A DNA stretch of 64,000 bases from Bacteroidaceae bacterium (GCA_017631315.1 JAGBTN010000015.1:124001-188000), one strand, 5' to 3'; positions 24,454 to 33,658 are shown, numbered from the stretch's first letter. Program-made: numbers and translations. Notes: generated by a model not told the origin, from the letters alone.

Positions 24454-26141
24454 TTCTTCTTCTTTTTGGATTTCTTCTTCTCTACAGACGGCTTCGCAGC
24501 AGCAGGCGTCAGAATCTTCTTATACTCGTCGGCAGAAGAAAGCACCTGCAAGGCACGCTCCACACACGGATCGCCAATAAGTTGCTGCTGCACTCCTCCC
24601 TTCTGGAAGTAATAGCGATGGGCCAACTCATCGTAGAGGAACGGTTCTACCTCCTTGCGGAAACGCATCAGGTCGGCACGGATGTCATAGGTCAACTTGG
24701 CCTCCAGGGCATCGAGTTCTGCACTCGTGGCCTCCTGATAGCCTTCGCGTTTGATGACATCACGCAAAACCTGAAGCACTTGTTTGGCCGGCTTGCCTGC
24801 CTCGAAACCACTGCTCTGAATACTGTCGGCAAAGGCTGCATAGTCCTCGTCGCTGAAACGAAACTCGCCAACGGGCGCAATGGTGGGATGCGTGCGACAG
24901 AAGTGTGTCACGTAGTCGAAGAACTCGTCGCTCTGTACCAACTCGTATATCATCGTCGGCAAGCTGTCGGGCTTGACCTCGACATCGGGCTTTATGCCAC
25001 CGCCATCGCGCACCTCACGACCTGCTGCCGTATGGAAGACGTTTGTCAGGCTGTCGGGAATCGTTCCAACCGAACCGTCAGGGTTCAACCGACGATAGTC
25101 GTAAGCCTGTATGCAACGTCCGCTGGGAATGTAGTAACGACTGGTTGTCACCTTAAGGCTGCCACGATAGGGCACCTCACGCACCATTTGGATAAGTCCC
25201 TTTCCATAAGTCTTCGCACCCATAACGACGGCCCGGTCGAAGTCCTGCAAGGCACCTGCCACAATCTCGGAAGACGAGGCAGAACCGCCATCGACAAGCA
25301 CCACAAGCGGCATCAGGCTATCCACCGGCTCGGTTGCCGTGTAGTAGTCACGGTCCGTATGTTTCATCTTTCCTCGCGTATAAACCACCTTTTTGCCCTT
25401 CGGCAGGAAGAGGTTGGCTATATCCACAGCCTCGTTGACTGCACCACCAGGATTGCCTCGCAAGTCGAGAACAAGACGTTTGGCTCCCTGTCGGCGAACA
25501 TCGTCTAAAGCATTGCGCACCTCTCGGCAAGCGCCATCGGTGAAGCCAGTCAGGTAGATGTATCCCGTCTGTCCGTCGGAAAGCATTCCCGAGTATGGCA
25601 CCTGCGGGAGTTGTATCGTCTGGCGTGTAATGAGAAACGATTTCTCCTCATCGCCACGGCGTACCTTCAGCTCGAACGTCGTGCCTGCCTCGCCACGAAG
25701 CATACTGCTCACCTTGGGCGTAAGCATGCCCTTCACATCCTTTCCGTCGATGGAAAGAATCACATCGCCTGCCTTCACGCCTGCCAACTGGCTGGGTGTG
25801 CCTTCGTATGGCTCGCTGATGACGGCTCGTTGCTCCTTCCGATGATAACGAATCACACTGCCTATGCCGGCATACTTGCCCGTTGCCATCTGACGAAGGT
25901 CTTCGTCATCCTCCGGATAATAGTCGGTGAAAGGATCTATCTGTTGCAACATCAAACGTATGCCTCTCCCAATAACAGAGTCTGCATTGAGCGAATCGAC
26001 ATAGAAGAGATCGAGTTGCTTATAGATGTCGTTGAAGAGTTCCAGATTCCGACTGATGGCCGAATTGGAATTCTCCTTCTTCTGGGCTGCCAAAGCAAGC
26101 GGCAGAAGACACATTATTATATATATATATACCTTTTTCAT
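24450..26141 (-). CDS. S41 family C-terminal processing peptidase
   Basis: Periplasmic CtpA-type serine peptidase with PDZ domain, 563 aa from the chosen ATG (MKKVYIYIIMCLLPLALAAQ, a signal peptide); the 13 codons upstream are unlikely to be translated. The PDZ carries PSQLAGVKAGDVILSIDG. The catalytic serine lies in VDGGSASSSEIVAGAL and the general-base Lys in KTYGKGLIQ, the normal Ser-Lys dyad. A lysine-rich tail (SVEKKKSKKKKK) is unusual. Middle gene of a run formed by the kinase-like gene, this protease and the DUF4886 protein. Confidence 0.93.
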   Translation of the reverse strand: MKKVYIYIIMCLLPLALAAQKKENSNSAISRNLELFNDIYKQLDLFYVDSLNADSVIGRGIRLMLQQIDPFTDYYPEDDEDLRQMATGKYAGIGSVIRYHRKEQRAVISEPYEGTPSQLAGVKAGDVILSIDGKDVKGMLTPKVSSMLRGEAGTTFELKVRRGDEEKSFLITRQTIQLPQVPYSGMLSDGQTGYIYLTGFTDGACREVRNALDDVRRQGAKRLVLDLRGNPGGAVNEAVDIANLFLPKGKKVVYTRGKMKHTDRDYYTATEPVDSLMPLVVLVDGGSASSSEIVAGALQDFDRAVVMGAKTYGKGLIQMVREVPYRGSLKVTTSRYYIPSGRCIQAYDYRRLNPDGSVGTIPDSLTNVFHTAAGREVRDGGGIKPDVEVKPDSLPTMIYELVQSDEFFDYVTHFCRTHPTIAPVGEFRFSDEDYAAFADSIQSSGFEAGKPAKQVLQVLRDVIKREGYQEATSAELDALEAKLTYDIRADLMRFRKEVEPFLYDELAHRYYFQKGGVQQQLIGDPCVERALQVLSSADEYKKILTPAAAKPSVEKKKSKKKKK

Positions 26142-26152
26142 ATCACGTCTGT

Positions 26153-26839
26153 TTAGCACTTCTTCCTTATCTCCTGCCACACATCATCGGACAACTGTGT
26201 TCCTGCCACACCGACGATGTGCTCCGCAAGGCATGTGCCAAGAGAAAGACAGTCCTTGAGCGATGCGCCTCTGTCCAAAGCATAAAGGAAACCAGCATCG
26301 AAGAAAATGCCCGCTGCTGTTGTGTCCACAACGGAAACATCTTGAGCCTTCAGCATCACTTCTTCTGCTCCAAGTCTTGTACAAGCACCCTTGCTGCCAA
26401 GTTTCACAACAGCCAGACACTTATAGGCAGCAATGGCACGCAAAGCATCGAGAGCATCCTCCTTGCCAGTGAAGGCTTTTGCCTCTTCTTCGTTGGCAAT
26501 AACAACATCTACACAATCCTGAACCAGATGTTGGAAGAACGGAAGGTTGGCAGCAACAATATTCTTGTCGGCAAGGTCGAGACTGATTTGTACGCTCTGC
26601 TCCATTGCAGTCTGGCAAATAGCCTCCACCAAATCGTGATTCTTTGCAAGAGTGCCTTCTATATGAACCATCGTCACATCTTCGAAAAGTGTTGGTGTAA
26701 TGTCGCTTATCTGGACTTTTGAAGCATCATTCAGGGTCTTTTGCCCTTTCGGAAGTTGCTTCTGGCAAGGCATCTTATTTCCCTCCAAACGGGCAAGAAT
26801 ATCGACTATAGTATTACCTATTCCGATTATTTTCTCCAT
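26153..26839 (-). CDS. Degenerate PfkB/adenosine-kinase-like protein with internal deletion
   Basis: 228 aa, against about 325 for Bacteroidales adenosine/ribokinase-family kinases. The start (MEKIIGIGNTIVDILARLEG) and the C-terminal half (IANEEEAKAFTGKE, VVKLGSKGA, VDTTAAGIFFDAGFLYALDRG) align well with those kinases. The segment that should follow residue about 50, with the GGSAGN substrate site, lid strands and GERTF region, is absent. In addition the catalytic GAGD motif reads A-A-G-Ile178, so the base Asp is lost. The frame is nevertheless free of stops. It may be a decaying paralogue or a pseudokinase; activity is very unlikely. The chosen ATG is at 26839. Confidence 0.8.
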   Translation of the reverse strand: MEKIIGIGNTIVDILARLEGNKMPCQKQLPKGQKTLNDASKVQISDITPTLFEDVTMVHIEGTLAKNHDLVEAICQTAMEQSVQISLDLADKNIVAANLPFFQHLVQDCVDVVIANEEEAKAFTGKEDALDALRAIAAYKCLAVVKLGSKGACTRLGAEEVMLKAQDVSVVDTTAAGIFFDAGFLYALDRGASLKDCLSLGTCLAEHIVGVAGTQLSDDVWQEIRKKC

Positions 26840-26865
26840 ATTGTGTAATTTTTTCTGCAAAGGTA

Positions 26866-26896
26866 TTGCATATTTTCGAAAAAACCTATACCTTTG
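26866..26896 (+). promoter_or_regulatory. Promoter of the tRNA-Asn pair
   Basis: TTG at 26866-26868, 20 bases, TACCTTTG at 26889-26896. An oppositely directed -7 box (TACCTTTG on the minus strand, 26858-26865) for the kinase-like gene overlaps it at 26866's left side, so the two promoters are back to back. Confidence 0.65.
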
Positions 26897-26929
26897 CAGC
26901 GCAATTACAAGAAAACGCTAAAAAAGCCT

Positions 26930-27003
26930 GCTTCAGTAGCTCAGTTGGTTAGAGCACATGACTGTTAATCATGGGGTCGTTGGTTCAAGCCCATCCTGAA
27001 GCG
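26930..27003 (+). tRNA. tRNA-Asn (GUU), copy 1
   Basis: Cloverleaf: acceptor GCTTCAG/CTGAAGC, D-arm GCTC...GAGC, anticodon stem CATGA/TCATG with loop CTGTTAA (anticodon GTT), T-arm GTTGG-TTCAAGC-CCATC, discriminator G. CCA is not encoded. The T-stem contains one T-T mismatch. Confidence 0.95.
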
Positions 27004-27027
27004 CAAGTTTTTGAGTAGTTGTAAAAT

Positions 27028-27101
27028 GCTTCAGTAGCTCAGTTGGTTAGAGCACATGACTGTTAATCATGGGGTCGTTGGTTCAAGCCCATCCTGAAGC
27101 G
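27028..27101 (+). tRNA. tRNA-Asn (GUU), copy 2
   Basis: Identical in sequence to copy 1, 98 bp further on, including the T-T mismatch in the T-stem. Probably cotranscribed with copy 1 and ended by the following terminator. Confidence 0.95.
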
Positions 27102-27103
27102 CA

Positions 27104-27132
27104 AGCCCAGCAGAACGCTGGGCTTTTCTTTT
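27104..27132 (+). terminator. Intrinsic terminator of the tRNA-Asn operon
   Basis: AGCCCAGC (27104-27111) pairs with GCTGGGCT (27117-27124), followed by a T-rich tail TTTCTTTT. Confidence 0.85.
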
Positions 27133-27154
27133 AAGTTTGCAGAGGTCTTTCTAT

Positions 27155-30100
27155 TTACTTTGTCCAAAGCAGGGTTCCGTCTGTTGCTTGTCCTTCTGCC
27201 TCGATGCTTAGGATGGTTGAGCGAGAGTTGTTGTAGAACGTTACGTTTGCCTCTCCTCTCTTGTCCAGTTGCAGATTCGGATTCCAGTAAAGCGTGCGTC
27301 GGTAGTCAGTCGGCTCTGGTGGCGTCTGCTGCGAATAGTCAGGATGATAGAACTCGGCTGGCACAGAGAAGCCTGGCAAGAGGTAATAGCGGTCGCGATA
27401 GACCGTGCGACGACTTCCATCGTAAAAAGGATAAACGACTATTCGCGTCTCTGGCCTGTTCGAACCCGAGTAGCGGTCACTTCCTTCAAGGCGAGGCTGG
27501 TAGTCAGTATAGACGACATATCTGTCTAACCGCGAGCGTGGGTCTTCGTATATGCTTTCGTCGCCGAGGAATTCTTTGCGTTCACCTGGCGAGATGCTAT
27601 CAGCGTTTGCAGCAAACACGGTCAAGTATTTGGGATGATAAATCGAATCTGTCGGGATGCTGGCATACTGCGGCAAAGAGCGTCTGGTAGGAGTTAAGCC
27701 AGAATATACCCGAATGCGCGTGTCGAGACTTTTTCCGTCTTCTCCTCTCACACCTTCTTCATTTACCCCGTACTCATTCATATAGACACGAACCAAAGGC
27801 TTGCCGATACTTCCGAAGGCAAAGAAAGGAATTCCGGCGTCTTCTATTGTGTTCCAAACATCGTAGGCATCCAACATAAAGGCGGGATAGGTGCTGTCGA
27901 AGCCTTTGAGTCGGCTCCTGCGACGGGCTTTGACACGTACCTCGCGAAGCACTTTAGCAGAATCTGCGAGGAGTTCGGACGGCACATCATAGTCAGAGAT
28001 TGCAAGCTTTGGTGGCAGGTGTGTTTGATAGAAGTTATAGGGCAAGACGAAACGTGGATAGGGCCATGAGATATAAGCCCTGAAGTCGGCTTCTCCCACA
28101 TAGAGCTTCTTCTGGATTCGCAAAGGGGAATCTTCGCCATAACCTGCCGACTGAATCCACGGATACCTCTTCTTTGTTTTCTTCGTCCATTTTGTCGTGT
28201 CGGCCACAGAGAGGAAGAACATGCTGTTCCCGTAGAACTTGGGGCATCTTATCGTGAATTTATCGCCGTTGAAAGGTGCTTCGCTCGTTTCCCAATTCAG
28301 GCTGTCGAGAGAGACTATTTCCGCATGAAGGCGCAAGCCAGGTGTCAATTTCTTCCTCGCCAGCTCTAAGATATGTTTATAGTCGCGACTCCTTTCAAGC
28401 GAGAGTTCGAGATAGCCAGGAGGAGCAGATATGCGATTGGGGTTGAACGACACGTTTCCTATCAGGATGGGAGTTTTCTCGTTGGGTTGCGTCAGGTCCC
28501 ACTCTCCCTTTACCGCCATGTCTCGCCAAACGAAACGACGCCAGCCTTGTGTCATCATCAGGAGGTCGAGGGCTTGGCGATGCTCTTCATCATCCTTCTC
28601 GAAATACCAATCTGGATTGGGAATGAAACCTTTTATCTCTGAGGAGAGCAGCATCTCCGTCATGATGTTTCCGCTGTCGAAGAGCGGATCGGACTGATAG
28701 CTGTCGTGAATGGAAAGAGAAACAGGAACGTTCCTCCTTTTGCCTTTCACCTTCAACTCTACTTTCTCGTAAGGGCTGTACTCATCTTTCATCCCTGATA
28801 CTACAAGTGTCGGCTCTTCCTTGTCTGCTTTCCTCACGAAAAAGAGGCGGTCGGCAAAGACTCTTCCATGAACATCGAAAACCGTTGCCTGATGAATGCC
28901 TACCTTTAATTGCGAGTTATGAATTGTTATCCGTGAACTGAACTCACGGAACTCCTCGACCTTTCCTTCGTGCATGATGGTGAGCGCCAAACTGTCAACA
29001 TTGAGACCTGCAAGGCTTGTCTCGATGATGATGCTGTCACTTTCTTGCTGAACCTTTATGGCGACTCCCTCTTCTTCTGGCTTTGGCAACTTGGCAGAGG
29101 CCTTTTCACCGTTTGATGCAACAAAGGTCACTTCTCTCTCCATGCCTTTTTGTGGGACGACAGAGAACACGCCTCGCCCTCGATGGATGACCTTTGCACT
29201 GTCGTTTCCTATCGTCAAGACGCCATCGACCTGCTCTCCGTCGGACATTGCAGCCTCGAAGGCCACACGATTCTCCAAGCCTGCCACGAGATTGCCTCCT
29301 TCTGGGAAGAGCGAGAGTTTGAGCGAGCGTTTGTCAGGGTCGTTCTTGAATTCGCGTCGCAGGACTCGCAAGGTCATGTCGCGCGTGTAGTCGCCTGGAG
29401 CGAGAGGCTTGTCATAGACGGGGAAGACGCGGCTGTAGAGTTTGTCATAGTCGCGGAAGAATTCCCGCTCGCTTGCTTTATCCCTGTACATGAGGCCAAA
29501 GTAACTGGGATGTTCGTGCTCATGCTCTCCCCAGTTCAGTTGCCAGCGCGTATAAGCCCTAAGCTCGTAGAAGCCACTGTACTGTATCATCTTGTTCAGG
29601 GCGAAGAATCCCGTGCCTCGTCCCTCCTTCATCTCGATTAGCTTTCGCTCCACCAAATAGCCGTCGTTGTTGAGGAGTTCCACATAAAGCACGCCGCTGA
29701 CATTCGATGGTTTGTCCGTGTTTGTCTGCCTTGTGTAGGCCGTGAACCAAATGGTGTCGCCCTGGAAGTAGCAAGTGTTGTCCATATGAACATAGACCTT
29801 TTCCTGTGGAATTGACTTGCCAAAGGCTATGAGGCGTTCCATGAGAGGAGTGAAAGGTGCAGTGAAATGAATATCTTTCTCAGTCTCTTCCTCTTCCTCC
29901 TGTATTTCCTCTTCACCTTCCTCCTCTTCCTCAGCCACATCCAGAGGAGGCTGTGTCGTTTCGCCGAAGGCAATAAGTTCTTCTTCTCTGGTTCGCCTTA
30001 CGATATCATATTTTTCCCAAAGCGTCGAGTCATACTTGGCATAAGTAAGATTATCAATGATATTGCCTCCCACGAACCCACCTGATGCGGCAGCAAGGTC

Positions 30101-31099
30101 GTCGGCATGAGCGTCGAACAGAAGGTACCTGTACATCATCGCATCGTTTCCTCCCTGCACGGCAATGTTATTCACCGCCGCATAACCCTTGGTGTAGTCA
30201 AAGTTCATGTGAAACTTGATGGATGTGGGCATGCGTCTGCCGTTGACCCTCTGAAAGGCGTTCCCCACCTCGCCTTCGAAGCGGAGCAGACGCATCGTCT
30301 TGGCATCCACGAAGGCCTCACCTGTCATGTGACGCCTACCCTCCAGAATCTTTTTCTTCAACCCTTTCCAACGGAATGAAAAGCGATAGAGTTTTTCGCC
30401 CTCATCGCCCACCAATGTCTCCACCGATATGTTGTAGTATTTCTTTGCCATCGACAGGCTATAGAGAGGCTTGATCATTTTCTGCCAATAGGCACTTTGG
30501 AAAGCACTGGGACTTATCTCAGACATTCGGGAGATGTTTGTTGTGGTGAGTCCCATACGACTTGTTGCTCCTTGTGCATTGATGCCGTAGATGCCGCTGA
30601 ATGTCTCGTCGTCGCGAAGATTTACTGCCGAACTCCAGCCCATGAGGCTTTCTATGAGGTAACTGTCTCTGTCGTTCTTCATCAGGGCCCGCATGAAGTA
30701 GGCCTGCCTATCCTTTTTGTGCTTTGAGAAGTCCCTTTTCAGTTTCTTGATGACTGCAGCCAAGACGCTCAGCTTATCCACAGGCCTCACCTCGACCTCC
30801 TTGAGGGCCTGTTCGTAGGGTTTTAGCCTGATTCTCGAAGGCACTTCCCAAGCCTGCATGCTCATCTTCTTGAAACCGACAAAACTGAAGGTCAAGATGT
30901 CCTGCGGCAAGGCAGTCAGACGGAAGTCACCATCGACGTTGGTCAGCGTTCCCATTCCATTCTGCTTATAGACAGCAGCATAAGGCAGCGGTTCGTCCGT
31001 GACTGCATCGACCACACGACCTGTTACGGTCAGCATCGCATCCTGGCCGAAAGCCCGAACTGTCCAGAACAAAAGCAGAAAAAGGAACAGTCGCCTCAT
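27155..31099 (-). CDS. Large secreted protein with CarboxypepD_reg-like and MG2 (macroglobulin-like) domains
   Basis: 1314 aa. A signal peptide (LFLFLLLFWTVRAFGQ) is followed by a carboxypeptidase-regulatory-like beta-domain (VTGRVVDAVTDEPLPYAAVYKQNGMGTLTNVDGDFRL, residues 25-61). Next come a DUF5686-like region, a strongly acidic linker (EEEEEGEEEIQEEEEE) and an MG2-type domain (EKVYVHMDNTCYFQGDTIWFTAY). The long C-terminal part has further beta-domains and a Tyr/Arg-rich end. Proteins of this architecture are common in Bacteroidales and are thought to sit in the periplasm or outer membrane; no thioester (GCGEQ) motif is seen, so protease trapping as in classical alpha-2-macroglobulin is not supported. 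It follows the GH36 gene by 44 nt and is probably cotranscribed. Confidence 0.8.
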   Translation of the reverse strand: MRRLFLFLLLFWTVRAFGQDAMLTVTGRVVDAVTDEPLPYAAVYKQNGMGTLTNVDGDFRLTALPQDILTFSFVGFKKMSMQAWEVPSRIRLKPYEQALKEVEVRPVDKLSVLAAVIKKLKRDFSKHKKDRQAYFMRALMKNDRDSYLIESLMGWSSAVNLRDDETFSGIYGINAQGATSRMGLTTTNISRMSEISPSAFQSAYWQKMIKPLYSLSMAKKYYNISVETLVGDEGEKLYRFSFRWKGLKKKILEGRRHMTGEAFVDAKTMRLLRFEGEVGNAFQRVNGRRMPTSIKFHMNFDYTKGYAAVNNIAVQGGNDAMMYRYLLFDAHADDLAAASGGFVGGNIIDNLTYAKYDSTLWEKYDIVRRTREEELIAFGETTQPPLDVAEEEEEGEEEIQEEEEETEKDIHFTAPFTPLMERLIAFGKSIPQEKVYVHMDNTCYFQGDTIWFTAYTRQTNTDKPSNVSGVLYVELLNNDGYLVERKLIEMKEGRGTGFFALNKMIQYSGFYELRAYTRWQLNWGEHEHEHPSYFGLMYRDKASEREFFRDYDKLYSRVFPVYDKPLAPGDYTRDMTLRVLRREFKNDPDKRSLKLSLFPEGGNLVAGLENRVAFEAAMSDGEQVDGVLTIGNDSAKVIHRGRGVFSVVPQKGMEREVTFVASNGEKASAKLPKPEEEGVAIKVQQESDSIIIETSLAGLNVDSLALTIMHEGKVEEFREFSSRITIHNSQLKVGIHQATVFDVHGRVFADRLFFVRKADKEEPTLVVSGMKDEYSPYEKVELKVKGKRRNVPVSLSIHDSYQSDPLFDSGNIMTEMLLSSEIKGFIPNPDWYFEKDDEEHRQALDLLMMTQGWRRFVWRDMAVKGEWDLTQPNEKTPILIGNVSFNPNRISAPPGYLELSLERSRDYKHILELARKKLTPGLRLHAEIVSLDSLNWETSEAPFNGDKFTIRCPKFYGNSMFFLSVADTTKWTKKTKKRYPWIQSAGYGEDSPLRIQKKLYVGEADFRAYISWPYPRFVLPYNFYQTHLPPKLAISDYDVPSELLADSAKVLREVRVKARRRSRLKGFDSTYPAFMLDAYDVWNTIEDAGIPFFAFGSIGKPLVRVYMNEYGVNEEGVRGEDGKSLDTRIRVYSGLTPTRRSLPQYASIPTDSIYHPKYLTVFAANADSISPGERKEFLGDESIYEDPRSRLDRYVVYTDYQPRLEGSDRYSGSNRPETRIVVYPFYDGSRRTVYRDRYYLLPGFSVPAEFYHPDYSQQTPPEPTDYRRTLYWNPNLQLDKRGEANVTFYNNSRSTILSIEAEGQATDGTLLWTK

Positions 31100-31143
31100 A
31101 ACGCAGATTTATCCTATTTGTCTATGTTCCATATGGTTTGTCG

Positions 31144-33309
31144 CTACTCTTTCGTAACTTCTATGATGTGGCTCACAAGGTCGTTCGATGAGGTTACCTT
31201 GATGCCGACCTTCATGAGGTAGTCGCCTGTATAGACTTTGTCGTTGCATGACAACCAACTTTGCCTGCCTGGCATAAGACAAATCTCTTTTACCTTGTAC
31301 TTGGCCTCTGCGTCGAGTCCTTTCAGACGGGTGGGCAGGATGCTCTCGCCATAGCGTGGATGTATGTCGTAAGCAAAGACCAGGCTGTGCGACTTGTCTG
31401 GTGTGACACGCTGAACGACGCAGTGCTGTCCTTCGTATGGCGAGACGAGTCGGTAGAGTTCGGGCGACCAGATGACATTCTTCAGGCGGTTGTACTCCTT
31501 GATGGCTTGGCGACAATACTGTCGGTCTTCATCGGAAAGGTTGCGCAAGCCTATGTCGAAGCCTAACTTCCCCTGGAAGGCTACATCGACGCGGAACTTG
31601 ATGCTTGCCCGTCTGTTCCACTCTGTGACGTGGGCGCACATGGCTTTGGCGGGCATAAAGTGTGAGTAGCCCCATTGGATGAAGATGCGTTCGATGGGGT
31701 CAGTATTGTCGCTGCACCAGTACTCTGTGAAGTAGTTCAGTCCTCTTACATCGGAGCGTCCGCCACCACCTGAGCACATCATCATATAGAGGTCGGGGTA
31801 TTTTGCCTTTACTCTATCGAGAACGTTGTAGAGTCCGCGCACGTAGTCGACATAGATGTTGCCTTGATTTTCCTTGAGATATGGGGAGTAGATGTTTGTG
31901 ATGGGCGAGTTGCAGTCCCACTTCATGAAGCGTATTTCGGGATTTTCCTGCATGAGATTGTCTACAACGCCGAAGACAAAGTCTTGCACTTCCGGGTTGC
32001 AGAGGTCGAGCACCATTTGGTTGCGGAAGTAATAGGTGTCTCTTGATGGCAATTGTATGAGCCATTCGGGGTGTTTTTCGGCTAGTTCGCTTTGGGGGTT
32101 GACCATTTCGGGTTCTATCCATATGCCGAAGGCGACGCCGTTTTCCTTGGCCTTCTTGACGAGATATGGTATGCCCTGAGGCAGTTTGCTTTGTGTTACC
32201 TGCCAGTCGCCGAGGCCTGCGTGGTCGTCTTTGCGCGGGTATTTGTTGCCGAACCATCCGTCGTCGAGCAGGAAGAGGTCTACGCCGAGGTCTTTTGCTT
32301 CGCCGAAGAGTGCCACGAGTTTTTCTTCGTCGAAGTCGAAGTAGGTGTTCTCCCAGTTGTTGAGGAGTGTCATGCGGTCGTCTTTTGCCTTGTGGAGTTG
32401 GTGGTTCATCATCCATCGCTGGAAGCGTCGGCTGCCTTCGCCCACGCCTTTGTTGGAGAGGGTGAAGTAGAAGTCAGCTGTGCGGAAGGTGTCGTCTTTC
32501 TTTAGGAGATAGGTTGAGGCGTCGTGGTTGATGCCGCTAACGATGCGGAGAACGTGCTGGTTGTCCACTTCGAAGGTGAAGCGGAAGTTGCCTGTCCAGC
32601 CGAGTGTTCCCATCAGGACGGTGCCTTCGTCCTCGCGAACAGGTCCGCCGAGGCCTACCTCGAAGAAGGGTTGTGCCATCAAGTTGGCACGTGCTCCCAG
32701 GCGGCTGTCGAGCACTTTCTTACCGAATTTGAGTTCCTGCGACTGCATCTGCATCTCTTTTGCCCAGTCGCTGGCATACTCTGTGAGGTGATAGTTGTCT
32801 GCCTCGAAGTAGAGCATGGAGGAGGCGTAGCGGCCGAGATAGACTTTTCCTTTTTCGTGGTGTGTTATTTCGGTCCACTGTTGTATGATGTCTTCTTCGG
32901 GGAACACCTTATAGTAGAGTGTGACCTCTACGGGATATACTTCGTCGCGAAGGCGGATGGTGGTAAGGTTGCCGTCGGCAGAGTGGTTGACATACTTCAG
33001 GACGCTTGTTGGGTTGCCGTCGGCATGGCGTATTTCGAAGGTCGGTTCGTAGTAGTCTTCCGTGCCCATCACTGGGTAAACTTCGAGGCCCTGGATGCAC
33101 GAGCTGCTCAGCCCGGCCAGTGGCATGTAGAGCTGCCCGAGGTCTGTCTGCTCGGAGAGGCGTTCGCCGAGGTAGGTCTGGCAGAGCCGTTGCTGCGAGT
33201 TTACCTGCAACACCAGTTGCGTATTGTTGGTTGCAATGTTGATGGTCTGCGCCCAAAGGGCGAGGAACGAAGAGCAGAAAAAGATGCTCAGCAGAGTCCG
33301 TTTTGTCAT
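31144..33309 (-). CDS. GH36 alpha-galactosidase, secreted
   Basis: Retaining alpha-galactosidase, 721 aa from the chosen ATG (MTKRTLLSIFFCSSFLALWAQ, a signal peptide); an in-frame ATG six codons upstream is possible. Clan GH-D motifs: FLLDDGWFG, the DWQVTQSKLPQGI stretch, IWIEPEMVNP, the nucleophile Asp465 in FMKWDCNS and the acid/base Asp534 in YWCSDNTDPIER. The (beta/alpha)8 domain occupies about 320-600, with a supersandwich N-terminal domain and a C-terminal beta-sheet. The signal peptide places it in the periplasm or on the surface, acting on raffinose-family or galactomannan side chains (inferred). No SusC/SusD pair is adjacent. Confidence 0.93.
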   Translation of the reverse strand: MTKRTLLSIFFCSSFLALWAQTINIATNNTQLVLQVNSQQRLCQTYLGERLSEQTDLGQLYMPLAGLSSSCIQGLEVYPVMGTEDYYEPTFEIRHADGNPTSVLKYVNHSADGNLTTIRLRDEVYPVEVTLYYKVFPEEDIIQQWTEITHHEKGKVYLGRYASSMLYFEADNYHLTEYASDWAKEMQMQSQELKFGKKVLDSRLGARANLMAQPFFEVGLGGPVREDEGTVLMGTLGWTGNFRFTFEVDNQHVLRIVSGINHDASTYLLKKDDTFRTADFYFTLSNKGVGEGSRRFQRWMMNHQLHKAKDDRMTLLNNWENTYFDFDEEKLVALFGEAKDLGVDLFLLDDGWFGNKYPRKDDHAGLGDWQVTQSKLPQGIPYLVKKAKENGVAFGIWIEPEMVNPQSELAEKHPEWLIQLPSRDTYYFRNQMVLDLCNPEVQDFVFGVVDNLMQENPEIRFMKWDCNSPITNIYSPYLKENQGNIYVDYVRGLYNVLDRVKAKYPDLYMMMCSGGGGRSDVRGLNYFTEYWCSDNTDPIERIFIQWGYSHFMPAKAMCAHVTEWNRRASIKFRVDVAFQGKLGFDIGLRNLSDEDRQYCRQAIKEYNRLKNVIWSPELYRLVSPYEGQHCVVQRVTPDKSHSLVFAYDIHPRYGESILPTRLKGLDAEAKYKVKEICLMPGRQSWLSCNDKVYTGDYLMKVGIKVTSSNDLVSHIIEVTKE

Positions 33310-33340
33310 GATATAATCGTTTTTCAAGTTGTTAGTACTG

Positions 33341-33372
33341 CAAAATTACAAAAAACCGCGGACAACATGCAA
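33341..33372 (-). promoter_or_regulatory. Probable promoter of the GH36 gene
   Basis: Minus strand: TTG (33372-33370), 21 bases, TAATTTTG (33348-33341), about 31 nt before the chosen ATG. Confidence 0.5.
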
Positions 33373-33483
33373 CGTAAACAGCATTTTTGTTTGCCGTCCG
33401 GACACAAAAAATTGTTTTGCCTCCCCTGAAAAGAAAAACCTCCACTCACAGCCGTTTCGCAGACACGCCACAACTGCACCGGA

Positions 33484-33569
33484 AACATCTACTGCCTTTC
33501 CGGGCAACATCTACTGCCAAATCGGTCGGAAAGGCAGTGGATGTCGGCCGATTTGGCAGTGGATGTCGG
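33484..33569 (+). repeat. Family D 22-bp array made of interleaved inverted repeats
   Basis: AACATCTACTGCC starts at 33484 and 33506; its near-complement GGCAGTGGATGT starts at 33533 and 33555. Each pair is 22 bp apart. Arm 33485-33501 pairs with 33528-33544 (17 bp) and arm 33507-33525 pairs with 33548-33566 (19 bp), each with a single T-G position. The order L1-L2-R1-R2 is the topology of a pseudoknot rather than of nested hairpins. Confidence 0.85.
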
Positions 33570-33625
33570 AAGGCACCCGCAAGGACGCAGAAATGACGAA
33601 CCGACAATAATTCGCAAATCGGCCC

Positions 33626-33654
33626 TTGCAATTCATTTTTTCTTCATAACTTTG
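33626..33654 (+). promoter_or_regulatory. Promoter of the radical-SAM/lipoprotein operon, probably giving a leaderless mRNA
   Basis: TTG at 33626-33628, 18 bases, TAACTTTG at 33647-33654. The start codon is at 33659, only 4 nt after the -7 box, so transcription should begin at or next to the ATG. Confidence 0.6.
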
Positions 33655-33658
33655 CAAC

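Larger units (their letters stand above)
33310..33658. other. Divergent intergenic region with interleaved inverted repeats
   Basis: Lies between the divergent GH36 and radical-SAM genes. It holds a minus-strand promoter for GH36, the family D array (33484-33569), and a plus-strand promoter whose -7 box almost touches the radical-SAM start codon. The rest is unremarkable. Confidence 0.7.
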
